DNA of 19,260 bases from Thermoprotei archaeon (GCA_003649495.1 QMRZ01000013.1:1-19260); one strand, 5' to 3'; numbered from the stretch's first letter, positions 1 to 7,050 are shown. The notes: generated by a model not told the origin, from the sequence alone. Numbers and translations: made by a program.

Positions 1-90
1 ATCGTAGACCCCGCTCCCTGATATGCTCACACGAGCTGGGCCCCGCTTAAGACTTCTCTCGTACTCTTCAAACTTCCTAGCCGCGCTCAT
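1..90 (-). CDS. Partial gene of unknown function (N-terminal 30 residues)
   Basis: An ATG at 90-88 overlaps the TGA of the upstream 44-residue gene as ATGA, the classic coupled arrangement. The frame stays open for 30 codons to the left edge of the window. The visible N-terminus is charged (MSAARKFEEYERSLKRGP) and then turns to a Ser/Gly-rich stretch, RVSISGSGVYD. Such SGSG beta-strand starts occur in bactofilin-like and DUF4097-type beta-helical proteins, but 30 residues are too few to assign a family. As the last visible gene of the ArsR-led operon, it is probably under the same repressor. Confidence 0.6.
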   Translation of the reverse strand, partial: MSAARKFEEYERSLKRGPARVSISGSGVYD

Positions 91-221
91 GCCTCACTCG
101 CCTCCTTCAGGATCTCCAGGATCTCCCTCAGTAGCTTCTTCATCTCCTCGAGCCTCTCCCTAATCAGCTCCTCAACCTCCTCGTCACTCAGCTTCTCGTA
201 CTTGAGCTCCCCCCTCCCCAC
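87..221 (-). CDS. Small charged helical protein, 44 residues
   Basis: This short gene starts at GTG 221-219, sharing one base with the TAG stop of the membrane protein upstream. It ends in TGA 89-87, overlapping the ATG of the next gene. An in-frame stop lies at 230-228, so GTG 221 is the only sensible start. The product is almost entirely Glu, Lys, Arg and Leu (for example VEELIRERLEEMKKLL) and should form one long amphipathic or coiled-coil helix. Its C-terminus (LLREILEILKEASEA) resembles the C-terminus of the membrane protein upstream (LLREIRDVLKSAGEA). That suggests the two helices pair or arose by duplication. Function is unknown. Stop-start overlaps on both sides are the main support for it being real. 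Confidence 0.65.
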   Translation of the reverse strand: MGRGELKYEKLSDEEVEELIRERLEEMKKLLREILEILKEASEA

Positions 222-586
222 TACGCCTCACCCGCGGATTTAAGCACATCCCGAATCTCCCTCAGAAGCTCCACGATCTCGTCCAGGTCCTCCAGCATAG
301 CCCTTTGCCTAGCCCTGTAAGCACTCAACGCTTCCTGCATCTTCCTGACTTCAGCCACCTCCTTGAGAGAGGGCGTCTCTGTGAAGAGCCACTCCTCAGC
401 CACCACTAGGCATAGGAACACGGTGCCAGCTGCCGCCACCACTGCTATTATCGCCAGCAGCAGGCCCCCCACGGAGGCTGCGTGACCGTGGATGACCAGG
501 TAGTATGGCAGCAGGAAGCCCATGCTGAAGCCAACCACTCCCACTACGAGCATGTAAGCCACCGCGCTAGCCCTCACCTCCCTCAC
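221..586 (-). CDS. Two-helix membrane protein with coiled-coil tail
   Basis: This 121-residue protein has two hydrophobic segments, about residues 9-32 and 38-64, joined by a short His-containing turn (HGHAAS). A charged helical tail follows, about 72-117, with heptad-like Leu/Ile spacing, probably cytoplasmic. The start is GTG 586, inside the end of the ArsR gene (20-base overlap). A GTG at 577 is an alternative with a GGAGG close upstream. I recognise no family. Cotranscription with an ArsR-type repressor and a small helical protein suggests a membrane-anchored complex whose partner is the 44-residue product. A role in envelope stress or membrane scaffolding is a guess. Confidence 0.75.
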   Translation of the reverse strand: MREVRASAVAYMLVVGVVGFSMGFLLPYYLVIHGHAASVGGLLLAIIAVVAAAGTVFLCLVVAEEWLFTETPSLKEVAEVRKMQEALSAYRARQRAMLEDLDEIVELLREIRDVLKSAGEA

Positions 587-884
587 CCCCAGCCAGCCGA
601 GCTATGAGATCAGGTGTGATCACTATCCGGAAGTCCCTAGCCCTGTAGTAGCGTCTAACGTGGGGCCTAGCCCCTGTCACCATCTCATATCTGCTCTCCA
701 CGAGACCCACCCTCTCCATAGCCTTGAGGTGTAAATGTACCAGGGGGTAGGGCATCCCGAGCATCCTGGCTATCTCAGACACGTACATAGGCCTCCGCCT
801 CAACAGGGCTAGTATCCGGAGCCTCTCCACCTTGCCGAGCACCCTCATCACCTCCGCGAGCTCCTCAAGATTCTCGAACTCCAC
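567..884 (-). CDS. ArsR-family winged-helix transcriptional regulator
   Basis: The 105-residue protein has the ArsR-type winged helix-turn-helix. An N-terminal helix leads into LRILALLRRRPMYVSEIARM, then the recognition helix region PYPLVHLHLKAMERVGLVES (about residues 45-64), then a beta-wing with basic residues (RPHVRRYYRAR). I see no CxC metal site, so this is not a classic metal sensor. The ligand is unknown. The start is GTG 884. An ATG at 886 is in another frame. It is the first gene of the operon, its stop overlaps the next gene, and it probably regulates itself. A small inverted repeat, AGGT-AA-ACCT at 904-913, lies between its TATA box and start and could be its operator. Confidence 0.88.
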   Translation of the reverse strand: MEFENLEELAEVMRVLGKVERLRILALLRRRPMYVSEIARMLGMPYPLVHLHLKAMERVGLVESRYEMVTGARPHVRRYYRARDFRIVITPDLIARLAGGEGGEG

Positions 885-903
885 ATCGACTAACCCCGCT
901 ATA

Positions 904-950
904 AGGTAAACCTCTATGCTATAAAATTTTTGTTATATATCTTTTAAAGT
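904..950 (-). promoter_or_regulatory. Promoter of the ArsR operon
   Basis: Read on the minus strand, a TATA-like element TTTAAAAG lies at 948-941. A start site would be expected near 918, giving a leader of about 33 nt before GTG 884. GGGG at 897-894 is a weak ribosome-binding match. The short inverted repeat AGGT-AA-ACCT (904-913) sits in the leader. It is close to 10 bases long and could be chance. Confidence 0.45.
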
Positions 951-1042
951 TTTCGTACAGAGAGCTGGATGAGTGGCAACCCGTGATGGGTATGAAATAG
1001 CGCATTAAGCCACAGGTAGGGGGATGGTGACGGGCTTAGGCT

Positions 1043-1324
1043 TTAGAACCTTATCTCAAAGTCCTCATACTCCCCTTTATACTCCTCCCACCTAACCTCT
1101 ACGTCCTCCACTACTGCTAGCGGCGGTCCTCGCCTAGCCCACTCTATAACCTCCCTAACTCTCTCCTCAGGCCCTTCAAGCACTGCCTCCACCCGCCCAT
1201 CTGGTAGATTTCTCACCCACCCCTTAACACCCAGCCGCTTGGCGACTGCTCTCATGGACCACCTGAAGCCGACTCCCTGCACTAGGCCCTTCACGAATAT
1301 GTGTGCCCTCACCATGTTACGCAT
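1043..1324 (-). CDS. acyP: Acylphosphatase
   Basis: This 93-residue protein matches the usual acylphosphatase length (about 90-100). It hydrolyses acyl phosphates such as carbamoyl phosphate and 1,3-bisphosphoglycerate in the cytoplasm. The signature VQGVGFRW carries the phosphate-binding loop with catalytic Arg21. GWVRNLPDGRVE carries the catalytic Asn39. The start ATG 1324 has a GGAGG about ten bases upstream. A second ATG (residue 4, 1315) is possible. It lies 22 bases downstream of the transglutaminase-like gene on the same strand and is probably cotranscribed, with no functional link that I can see. Confidence 0.95.
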   Translation of the reverse strand: MRNMVRAHIFVKGLVQGVGFRWSMRAVAKRLGVKGWVRNLPDGRVEAVLEGPEERVREVIEWARRGPPLAVVEDVEVRWEEYKGEYEDFEIRF

Positions 1325-1346
1325 ACTCGATCCCCCTCCTCCCCCC

Positions 1347-3398
1347 TCACGCCCCCCTCTTCCTCATAACGATTACCGCTATGGCAACCGCTGCTATAGC
1401 GATGGCGGCGTAAGGGATTAGGTCCTGCCGCTGCTTAATACGCACCTCTAAGGTCTTAGACGAGGGTAAGTAGTAATCACTGCCATTAAATGAAACCGTA
1501 ATTCTCCACTCTCCAGCGCCCAACTCAAGCCCCACGCTGAACCTGCCCCTATCCGAAGTCTTCACAACTTTGAGTAGCCGCGTCCCCTCAGCTGACTCAG
1601 CTATCACGTATAAGCTGGCGTTGACCAGCCCCGGCTCTAGCACCCCCCTCAGTTTAAATAACTCTCCTTCGAACACGCTCTCAGACTCCTCAATCTCTAT
1701 CCTGGTGGGAAGGACGACTCTCACGAGAGTGGCATTATAGGCGTGCCTGTAGTACTCGTTGCCCAGCCACGAGGCGGCAACTTCGTACTCCCCGGGCACA
1801 CTTACGCGGAACGTCACGTTGAACTCCCCCTCCCTGAGACGCGGCGTGGCCCTCAGCAGCGTGCCATTAGGTGCCCTAATGACCACCTCTACCGTAGCGT
1901 TGCTAAGATGCGGGCGTAGCTCACCCCACACCTCTATGACTCCCGCCTCCGCGGACGCGCGGAGGTTAAGCTTACTGGCCAGCTTCTCGACGAGCAGTGT
2001 TAAGCGGGTGGAGGAGGGGGAGTAGCGAGCTGAGCCGTTATAAACTATAGTCAGCGTCCATAGTCCCGTCTCGTTGAGCCTTAGAGTGAGCACCCAGCTC
2101 CCATCCTCCTTAGTAACCACCACTCTACGGTAGCTCTCGCCGCTGGGGCTCTGCAGCTCTACCAATAACTGTGCATTAGCGACTCCAGGCCTAAGTACTC
2201 CCCTCACCTTAAACTGGCTGAAGACCTTAACCTTGCTGGGGCACTGCACCTCGAGTTCTGTCTGCTTCACCCAGGGTAACGGCAGGGGCTTGAGAAAGCC
2301 CTTCACCCTAGCTAGGCTATCCCCCTCCCGCACCACAGCGTACTCCCAGTAGTAGAAGAGGGGGCTCGATACAGCCTCCCGCAACTCCCTCCTGAACTCC
2401 GCTATATAGTCGCTGTGACATACATTGCGCAGCCTAATCGTAACCACGGTGTACCGGGCCCAGTACTCCGAGGCAGCTGAGCTCCTTATAGCCTCAAGAG
2501 GGTCATTGCTTGGGAGGTGGAATGCGAGGTCTACGGGCAGCCACCCCCAAGGCGGCACGTAGACCTCGGCCCACGCGTGCCCCCAGTTCACGCCCAGGAA
2601 ATTCACGTAGTAGTGCATGCCGGGCTCCCACAGCCTCCTCTCCTCACCATAATTGAAGTCGGCCACTAGCGCGATCTTCAGGTAAGCCGGTATGCCCAGC
2701 GAGCGGAGCATTAATATTAACAGGTTAGCCTGGTCGTCGCAGTCGCCCCGCCCCCTGCCCTCCTCCACAGCTGTGGGGGGCAGGGTCTCATTCGGGTACC
2801 TAGGGCCGACCCCTATGTCGTAATCCACCTTGCCCCATATCCACTTAACCAGCTTAGCTACCACGGCCAGCACCCTATCCTCGCCCCCAGCTAGCTCCCT
2901 AGCCTTCTCAGCTAGGTAGCGCATCCCCTCCTCATCGTACCTCCACGGCCCCTCGGGCCTCGCGTACGCTAGCAGGGAGGGAGGTACGTCGCCTACGAGG
3001 CCCGAGGAGGAATAGTTCAGGCTCGGCGGCCTAAACCTCATAGTGAGGACTCTAGCCACCACTTCAATGCTTAACGTAGCGAAGGGTGGTATGGAGCGCG
3101 GGCACCTCACAGCTAAGTAGCTGCTACCGCACTCCCTCTCAACTACGTGTGCCTGGCAGCCCTCAACTCCAGTCCCGTCAATCTCGACCGAGAAGTTGAG
3201 CAGGTGGGAGGACTGATAGGAGTCGTTGAGGGGGAGCGGGAGTAGTACCTCGTCCAGCGGGTAGGGGGCACTTGAGTTGTTAGCTATAGTGAGCCTCTCC
3301 CAGAAGTACGCCACCACAGCGCTAGGTGCTGCGAGCTGGGGAGGAGCCAGGGAAGCGACTAGCACTAGGAGTAGAGGCACTATGCGCCTCACACACAA
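1347..3398 (-). CDS. Exported transglutaminase-fold protein with Ig-like repeats and C-terminal anchor
   Basis: Residues 1-24 form a signal peptide (RRIVPLLLVLVASLAPP) and about 659-677 a C-terminal membrane helix followed by MRKRGA, so the body is extracellular and anchored. A transglutaminase/protease-like core spans about 160-295, with the triad Cys220 (GDCDDQAN), His274 (GHAWAEVY) and Asp290 (LPVDLAF). Three Ig-like beta repeats follow (about 387-470, 472-560, 565-654), each with a VLRPG/LRPH/VLEPG turn. More than a dozen N-x-S/T sequons indicate heavy glycosylation. The start is TTG 3398 or GTG 3392; with the TATA box near 3428 either would be almost leaderless. It may be an envelope peptidase or crosslinking enzyme. 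The substrate is unknown. Confidence 0.85.
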   Translation of the reverse strand: MCVRRIVPLLLVLVASLAPPQLAAPSAVVAYFWERLTIANNSSAPYPLDEVLLPLPLNDSYQSSHLLNFSVEIDGTGVEGCQAHVVERECGSSYLAVRCPRSIPPFATLSIEVVARVLTMRFRPPSLNYSSSGLVGDVPPSLLAYARPEGPWRYDEEGMRYLAEKARELAGGEDRVLAVVAKLVKWIWGKVDYDIGVGPRYPNETLPPTAVEEGRGRGDCDDQANLLILMLRSLGIPAYLKIALVADFNYGEERRLWEPGMHYYVNFLGVNWGHAWAEVYVPPWGWLPVDLAFHLPSNDPLEAIRSSAASEYWARYTVVTIRLRNVCHSDYIAEFRRELREAVSSPLFYYWEYAVVREGDSLARVKGFLKPLPLPWVKQTELEVQCPSKVKVFSQFKVRGVLRPGVANAQLLVELQSPSGESYRRVVVTKEDGSWVLTLRLNETGLWTLTIVYNGSARYSPSSTRLTLLVEKLASKLNLRASAEAGVIEVWGELRPHLSNATVEVVIRAPNGTLLRATPRLREGEFNVTFRVSVPGEYEVAASWLGNEYYRHAYNATLVRVVLPTRIEIEESESVFEGELFKLRGVLEPGLVNASLYVIAESAEGTRLLKVVKTSDRGRFSVGLELGAGEWRITVSFNGSDYYLPSSKTLEVRIKQRQDLIPYAAIAIAAVAIAVIVMRKRGA

Positions 3399-3418
3399 GA
3401 AGTCGAGTGACTTGTCTT
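3397..3418. promoter_or_regulatory. Inverted repeat over the transglutaminase-gene start
   Basis: AAGTC (3400-3404) and GACTT (3409-3413) form an inverted repeat with a 4-base spacer. Outer arms AAGA (3397-3400) and TCTT (3415-3418) extend it with a slight offset. It covers the predicted transcription start and start codon of the minus-strand gene, where a repressor would act. It could be chance. Confidence 0.3.
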
Positions 3419-3423
3419 AACGC

Positions 3424-3432
3424 TTTTTATAT
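3424..3432. promoter_or_regulatory. TATA box, probably shared by divergent genes
   Basis: TTTTTATAT at 3424-3432 reads as ATATAAAAA on the other strand and is the only AT-rich element in the 55-base gap. Its centre is 26 bases from the ATG of the beta-glucuronidase gene (3454), and 30 or 36 bases from the TTG/GTG starts of the transglutaminase gene. Both distances fit leaderless or near-leaderless transcripts driven by one element. Confidence 0.55.
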
Positions 3433-3453
3433 GGGAAGAGCTCCCTGCCCCCG

Positions 3454-5184
3454 ATGAAGAGGGAGCGGCTGGGCGTAATGCCCCTAAACGGGTTCTGGGA
3501 ATTCAGGAGGGATCCCGGGGGAGTGGGATCTGAGGAGGGCTTCTATGAGGGCTTTGAATCCGAGTACCTGCTGGCTGTCCCAGCCAGCTGGAATGAGCAG
3601 GTCCCTGAGCTAATGAATTACATGGGCATTGCGTGGTACGCGCGGAGGTTCACTGTTCCCAAGGCTTTTGAAGGGCTAAGGGCGTGGCTGGTGTTCGAGG
3701 GAGTTAACTACAGGGCTGAGGTGTGGCTTAATGGCCGCTACCTAGGCGGCCATGAGGGGGGCTTCACGTCCTTCAGGCTGGAGGCCCCAGTGGAATACGA
3801 TTCGGAGAACCTGCTCGTCGTTAAGGTGGATAATACCCTGACCCCCAAGTCGGTACCGCCCGGCAGGGGGCTTCACGGCTTCGAGGGCCCTTACTTCGAC
3901 TTCTTCCACTACGGCGGCATACACAGGCCCGTGAGAGTGGAGTTCACGGGCCCCTCCTGGGTTGAGGAGCTGGCAGTAACTGCTCATGCTGATGGCCGCT
4001 TAAGGGCAGTAGTCCGTACTGGGGGAGAGGAGCCGGATAGGGTTTACGTGAAGGTGCTGGATGAGGGGAAGGTGCTCTACTCGGGTGAGGCCGCGCGCGA
4101 GGAGAGGGGAGTTTACGCCATTGAGGGGCTAGTGAGGGGCATCAAGCCCTGGGACATCGGGAGGGGAAGGGTGTACAAGCTTGTAGTGGATGTCTACACT
4201 GAGTCCCTGGCGGACTCGGTCTACGAATACATTGGCTTTAGGGACTTCGAGGTAAGGAGCGGGAAGCTCCTCCTCAATGGCAGGGAGGTAAGGCTTCTCG
4301 GCTTTGGGAGGCACCAGGATTTTCCAGTGTTCGGCAGGTACCTGCCTGAGCCTGTAGTCGTCAGGGACTACGCGATGATGGCTAAGCTTAATGCTAACTC
4401 CTTCAGGACGTCTCACTACCCCTACTCCAGCGCCGACCTGGACTACGCGGACAGGATGGGAGTGCTCGTGATACTCGAAGCCCCGCTCGTGGGCTTGAGG
4501 GAAGAGCACTTCAGAGATCGTGAGTACCTCGAGAAGTGTAAGCGAGTGCTCAGTGAGATGATCAGGGAGCACAGGAATAGGCCCTCTGTGATCATGTACT
4601 CCGTAGCCAATGAGCCGCAGAGCTGGCTGGACGAGGCAGTCCCATTCCTCAAGGAGCTGGCAAATACTGTCAGGAGCCTGGACCCTACGAGGCCTGTCAC
4701 CTTCACATCTCACGCTCACATGGCTGGACGTGATGACAAAGCGCTGGGCGTTGCGGACGTCATATCGCTGAACTTCTATCACGGGTGGTACACGCTGCAC
4801 GGAGACCTGGAAGCCGCGATCCGCAGAGTGAACGAGGATCTGGAGGAAGTGCACCGCCGCTACCCCAATAAACCCATCCTCATCACGGAGTTCGGCGCTG
4901 GCGCGGTAGCAGGGCTCCACAGCGACCCTCCTGAGATGTGGACTGAGGAGTATCAGGCCGAGCTCATCTCGAGGTACATAGACCTCTTCTCCTCCAAGGG
5001 TTACGTTAAGGGCATCCATATATGGAACCTCGTCGACTTCAAGACTCCTCAGAGCCACTGGAGGGTAGTCCTGAACAGGAAGGGCGTGCTGACTCGCACG
5101 AGACAGCCCAAGCTCGCGGCTAGAGTGGTGGCTGAGAAGTTCGGGAGGTTAAAGATGGGGGGTGGCACAGCTGAGGAGGCGTAG
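3454..5184 (+). CDS. uidA: Beta-glucuronidase, glycoside hydrolase family 2
   Basis: The 576-residue enzyme hydrolyses terminal beta-D-glucuronides. The GH2 order is complete: sugar-binding jelly roll (about 1-165, with AEVWLNGRYLGGHEGGF), Ig-like middle (about 166-268) and TIM barrel (270-576). The acid/base is Glu387 in ANEP and the nucleophile Glu479 in ITEFGA. NRK at 541-543 is the N-x-K motif by which GH2 glucuronidases recognise the C6 carboxylate. It is followed by TRTRQPK, so glucuronidase is favoured over galactosidase. The usual GRHED appears as GRHQD (285-289). There is no signal peptide, so the enzyme is cytoplasmic. The MFS gene follows directly. ATG 3454 has no ribosome-binding site and is leaderless. 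Confidence 0.9.
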   Translation: MKRERLGVMPLNGFWEFRRDPGGVGSEEGFYEGFESEYLLAVPASWNEQVPELMNYMGIAWYARRFTVPKAFEGLRAWLVFEGVNYRAEVWLNGRYLGGHEGGFTSFRLEAPVEYDSENLLVVKVDNTLTPKSVPPGRGLHGFEGPYFDFFHYGGIHRPVRVEFTGPSWVEELAVTAHADGRLRAVVRTGGEEPDRVYVKVLDEGKVLYSGEAAREERGVYAIEGLVRGIKPWDIGRGRVYKLVVDVYTESLADSVYEYIGFRDFEVRSGKLLLNGREVRLLGFGRHQDFPVFGRYLPEPVVVRDYAMMAKLNANSFRTSHYPYSSADLDYADRMGVLVILEAPLVGLREEHFRDREYLEKCKRVLSEMIREHRNRPSVIMYSVANEPQSWLDEAVPFLKELANTVRSLDPTRPVTFTSHAHMAGRDDKALGVADVISLNFYHGWYTLHGDLEAAIRRVNEDLEEVHRRYPNKPILITEFGAGAVAGLHSDPPEMWTEEYQAELISRYIDLFSSKGYVKGIHIWNLVDFKTPQSHWRVVLNRKGVLTRTRQPKLAARVVAEKFGRLKMGGGTAEEA

Positions 5185-5185
5185 A

Positions 5186-6301
5186 GTGCTGGGACTAGTG
5201 CCCGCAGCAACTGTCTTTCTCCTATTCTTTGCAGCTCGCGGAGTTTACCTCCCCTTAACCCCTCTCTACGTGGAGGAGGTAACAGGCTCCTACTACCTAG
5301 TCGGCCTAGCAGCCATGGCATCGAGCGTCGCACTAGCAGCGTCCCAGTACGCGTGGGGAGCTCTCTCGGATATTGTGGGCCGAAGGGGGGTCGCGGTAGC
5401 TGGCTTAGCCTCCCTCTCGCTAGTTCTAGCAGTCATGCCCCTAGCTACACACCCGCTACAGCTGGTAGCACTCCGAGCAGTGGAGGGGATAGCTGTGGCA
5501 GCTATCTACACTAGCGTGCCAGCGGCAGTGGGGGATGCCGCCGCCACGCTGGAGCTAGGATTTGGGTCTGCCATGAGCCTAGCCAGGATGCTGGGCTCAG
5601 CGGGCTTCGCCACCTCCGCGCTGTTAAGCTCACAGCGTATTATGAGCTATGGAGCGGCATTTGCTCTGGCAGCCCTCCTCTGCGCCCTAGCCATACCGCC
5701 AGCTATGGCTATCGGCCAGCGGCCAGCCAGGGCAGCTGGGTTCAGCATCGTGGGTGCGAGGCGCCACCTACCGTTGTTAACAGCTGCTGCCACCTGGTCC
5801 ATGGTGTTCATGGCTGTCACGAGCTTATGGCCGAACTACATGGCTAGCCTCGGCTACGGCTTTAGCGATGTCTACCTATACTGGGCATTGGCAGCCTACG
5901 GCGAGGCACCGCTCATGCTGCTGTGCGGCCTAATAGTAGACAGGGACTTAATGAGGGGAGCGCTGGCAGCATCCTCAGCATCCCTCGCCTTAACATATTT
6001 GCTGTACACGTACGCGCCCAGTAGGGCGGGACTCCTCATAGCTCAAGTGTTCCGATCAATCGCGTATGCCTTCTTCGAGATATCCACTCTCGCCTACGCC
6101 ACTAGAGCAGCTGACGAGGCTCACAGGGGAGGCCTAGTAGGTCTGAGGAATACCGCAGTGAGCATCGGCTGGATACTGGGCTCACTGTATGGCGGGCTAA
6201 TGGCAGAGTCCCTCGGGCTTAAGCGTATGATAGAGAGTTGTGTGCTCCTCCTCGCAGTGCCGACGATCCTCTTCCTCAAGGGCTCGAAGCGTTTAGATTA
6301 G
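5186..6301 (+). CDS. MFS permease
   Basis: This is a roughly 371-residue membrane protein with about 12 hydrophobic segments. The MFS motif A region between helices 2 and 3 reads WGALSDIVGRRGVAV, confirming the family. I chose GTG 5186 because GAGGAGG (5173-5179) lies six bases upstream and the preceding stop is at 5182-5184. GTG 5162 in the same frame, preceded by GGGAGGT, would add eight residues (MAQLRRRR). It is cotranscribed with the beta-glucuronidase, so glucuronide or oligosaccharide uptake is the likely job. Substrate cannot be read from sequence and export is possible. The 3' end overlaps the convergent HTH gene by four bases. Confidence 0.85.
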   Translation: MLGLVPAATVFLLFFAARGVYLPLTPLYVEEVTGSYYLVGLAAMASSVALAASQYAWGALSDIVGRRGVAVAGLASLSLVLAVMPLATHPLQLVALRAVEGIAVAAIYTSVPAAVGDAAATLELGFGSAMSLARMLGSAGFATSALLSSQRIMSYGAAFALAALLCALAIPPAMAIGQRPARAAGFSIVGARRHLPLLTAAATWSMVFMAVTSLWPNYMASLGYGFSDVYLYWALAAYGEAPLMLLCGLIVDRDLMRGALAASSASLALTYLLYTYAPSRAGLLIAQVFRSIAYAFFEISTLAYATRAADEAHRGGLVGLRNTAVSIGWILGSLYGGLMAESLGLKRMIESCVLLLAVPTILFLKGSKRLD

Positions 6302-6711
6302 ATCCCCTTAACCCAGCGGTACACAGTCTTCAGCGGAACTCCAAGCTCCTCCGATATCTGCCTTACGCTCATCCCCCTCCTCCTCATACTCCTAGCTCTC
6401 TCCCTAAGGACCCTTCTCTCAGCCTTACTGTACCTGGACTTATTCTCGAACACTATGACATCCTCCATCCCAACTAGCGATAAGGCGAAGGTGAATGCTT
6501 GAAGCGCTCTGCTCTCTCGATAGAGGTAACCCCTCACCCTGACCCTATATCCCTTAGAAATGTACTCTTTAACCTCCAGTAGCGCTTCCTTAACCGAGTT
6601 GAAGGGCACTGAGGTGGTGGTGAATAATATCTCCACTAGCTTCTCGCCATGGTTGACATCTATGTCATAGCCCTTGCCGGACATGGCCACCACTCTCCCA
6701 CGAACGCTCAC
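6298..6711 (-). CDS. Small helix-turn-helix DNA-binding protein
   Basis: In this 137-residue protein the C-terminal 35 residues form a clear HTH (RRRGMSVRQISEELGVPLKT, then VYRWVKGI) of the resolvase/HTH_23 type. It is preceded by a basic helix (AERRVLRERARSMRRR). Residues 1-90 are a mixed alpha/beta domain I do not recognise, perhaps a ligand or oligomerisation module. The start is GTG 6711. ATG 6684 (residue 10) is an alternative, and each has a TATA-like element about 30 bases upstream. It converges on and overlaps the permease gene by four bases. A palindrome at its own start suggests self-regulation. Its proximity to the uidA-MFS pair makes it a candidate local regulator. Confidence 0.75.
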   Translation of the reverse strand: MSVRGRVVAMSGKGYDIDVNHGEKLVEILFTTTSVPFNSVKEALLEVKEYISKGYRVRVRGYLYRESRALQAFTFALSLVGMEDVIVFENKSRYSKAERRVLRERARSMRRRGMSVRQISEELGVPLKTVYRWVKGI

Positions 6712-6719
6712 TTATAAGT
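6710..6719. promoter_or_regulatory. Palindrome ACTTATAAGT at HTH gene start
   Basis: This perfect 10-base palindrome overlaps the GTG start of the HTH gene. It could be an autoregulatory operator, or a TATA box for the internal ATG at 6684. By chance about 19 such palindromes are expected in a window of this size, so position is the only argument. Confidence 0.3.
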
Positions 6720-6740
6720 ATTTCTCATATTAGCCAAAGA

Positions 6741-6748
6741 TATAAATA
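6741..6748. promoter_or_regulatory. TATA box, possibly bidirectional
   Basis: TATAAATA sits in an AT-rich stretch. On the minus strand it would start transcription about 6718, eight bases before GTG 6711 of the HTH gene. On the plus strand it would start near 6770, about 42 bases before the candidate small ORF at 6812. Confidence 0.5.
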
Positions 6749-6811
6749 GAGAAAAGCTTATGAGGCATTCCCATATTATAATAACCGAGAATTTGAGATG
6801 AGGTGGGAGCC

Positions 6812-6964
6812 ATGATGGCATGGAGGGTCGTAGTAATCAGGGCCTTGAGGCATCTGATAACCGATAGAGGGCCTCCGCTATTCTTTACCTCAATAATGAA
6901 GCCGTCGGCACGTGGAATCTTCATCACTTTTCAGGGTGAATGCGTCTCCTCACCGAATCCATGA
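6812..6964 (+). CDS. Candidate small protein, 50 residues, unrecognised
   Basis: The stretch 6712-7063 carries no long gene and is visibly poorer in GC than its surroundings. The best candidate in it is this ORF, ATG 6812 to TGA 6962-6964. GAGGTG (6800-6805), a strong archaeal ribosome-binding match, lies six bases upstream, and a plus-strand TATA box is at 6741. The start codon lies in a small hairpin (CCATG 6810-6814 pairing with CATGG 6819-6823, second ATG in the loop). The product (MMAWRVVVIRALRHLITDRG to GECVSSPNP) shows no known motif, and its codon use is not clearly typical. It may be a real microprotein, a remnant gene or chance. Confidence 0.35.
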   Translation: MMAWRVVVIRALRHLITDRGPPLFFTSIMKPSARGIFITFQGECVSSPNP

Positions 6965-7040
6965 TGCATCAGAGGGGGAACTTATAGTTACTTCAAAGGG
7001 CCAATCGCCCGGCAGGATCTGGGCAGATGGAGCTGGGGAG

Positions 7041-7050
7041 AATAAAAAAT
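7041..7050 (-). terminator. Oligo-T terminator after threonine synthase
   Basis: On the minus strand, ATTTTTTATT lies 14 bases past the thrC stop codon. Archaeal RNA polymerase terminates at such U-runs without needing a hairpin. The following sequence is GC-rich. Confidence 0.6.

Noticed and set aside
101..130. Direct repeat of GGATCTCC as a mobile-element scar
   Set aside because: It encodes the repeated Glu/Leu/Ile pattern of the 44-residue helix and is explained by coding bias.
955..1042. Possible C/D-box sRNA (GTGATGG resembling a C box)
   Set aside because: No matching D box (CTGA) at the right distance on either strand and the C-box match is imperfect; only a weak 4-base hairpin (ACCC/GGGT) is present.
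4129..5058. 309-residue open frame antisense to the beta-glucuronidase
   Set aside because: A high-GC coding gene leaves long antisense frames; the plus-strand frame has full GH2 motifs and this one has none.
6810..6900. C/D-box sRNA starting at ATGATGG
   Set aside because: The next CTGA (6854-6857) is about 35 bases away, too far for an archaeal guide RNA, and a coding frame with a ribosome-binding site explains the start better.
6730..6927. 65-residue minus-strand frame in the low-GC gap
   Set aside because: It has no ribosome-binding site or family motif, and the plus-strand frame across the same bases has better signals.
6962..6971. Palindrome TGATGCATCA
   Set aside because: A perfect 10-base palindrome is expected many times in this window, and this one overlaps a candidate stop codon with no promoter nearby.
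6998..7010. Small hairpin GGGC/GCCC as a terminator or riboswitch
   Set aside because: Four base pairs only, with no U-run after it on the plus strand and no conserved riboswitch core.
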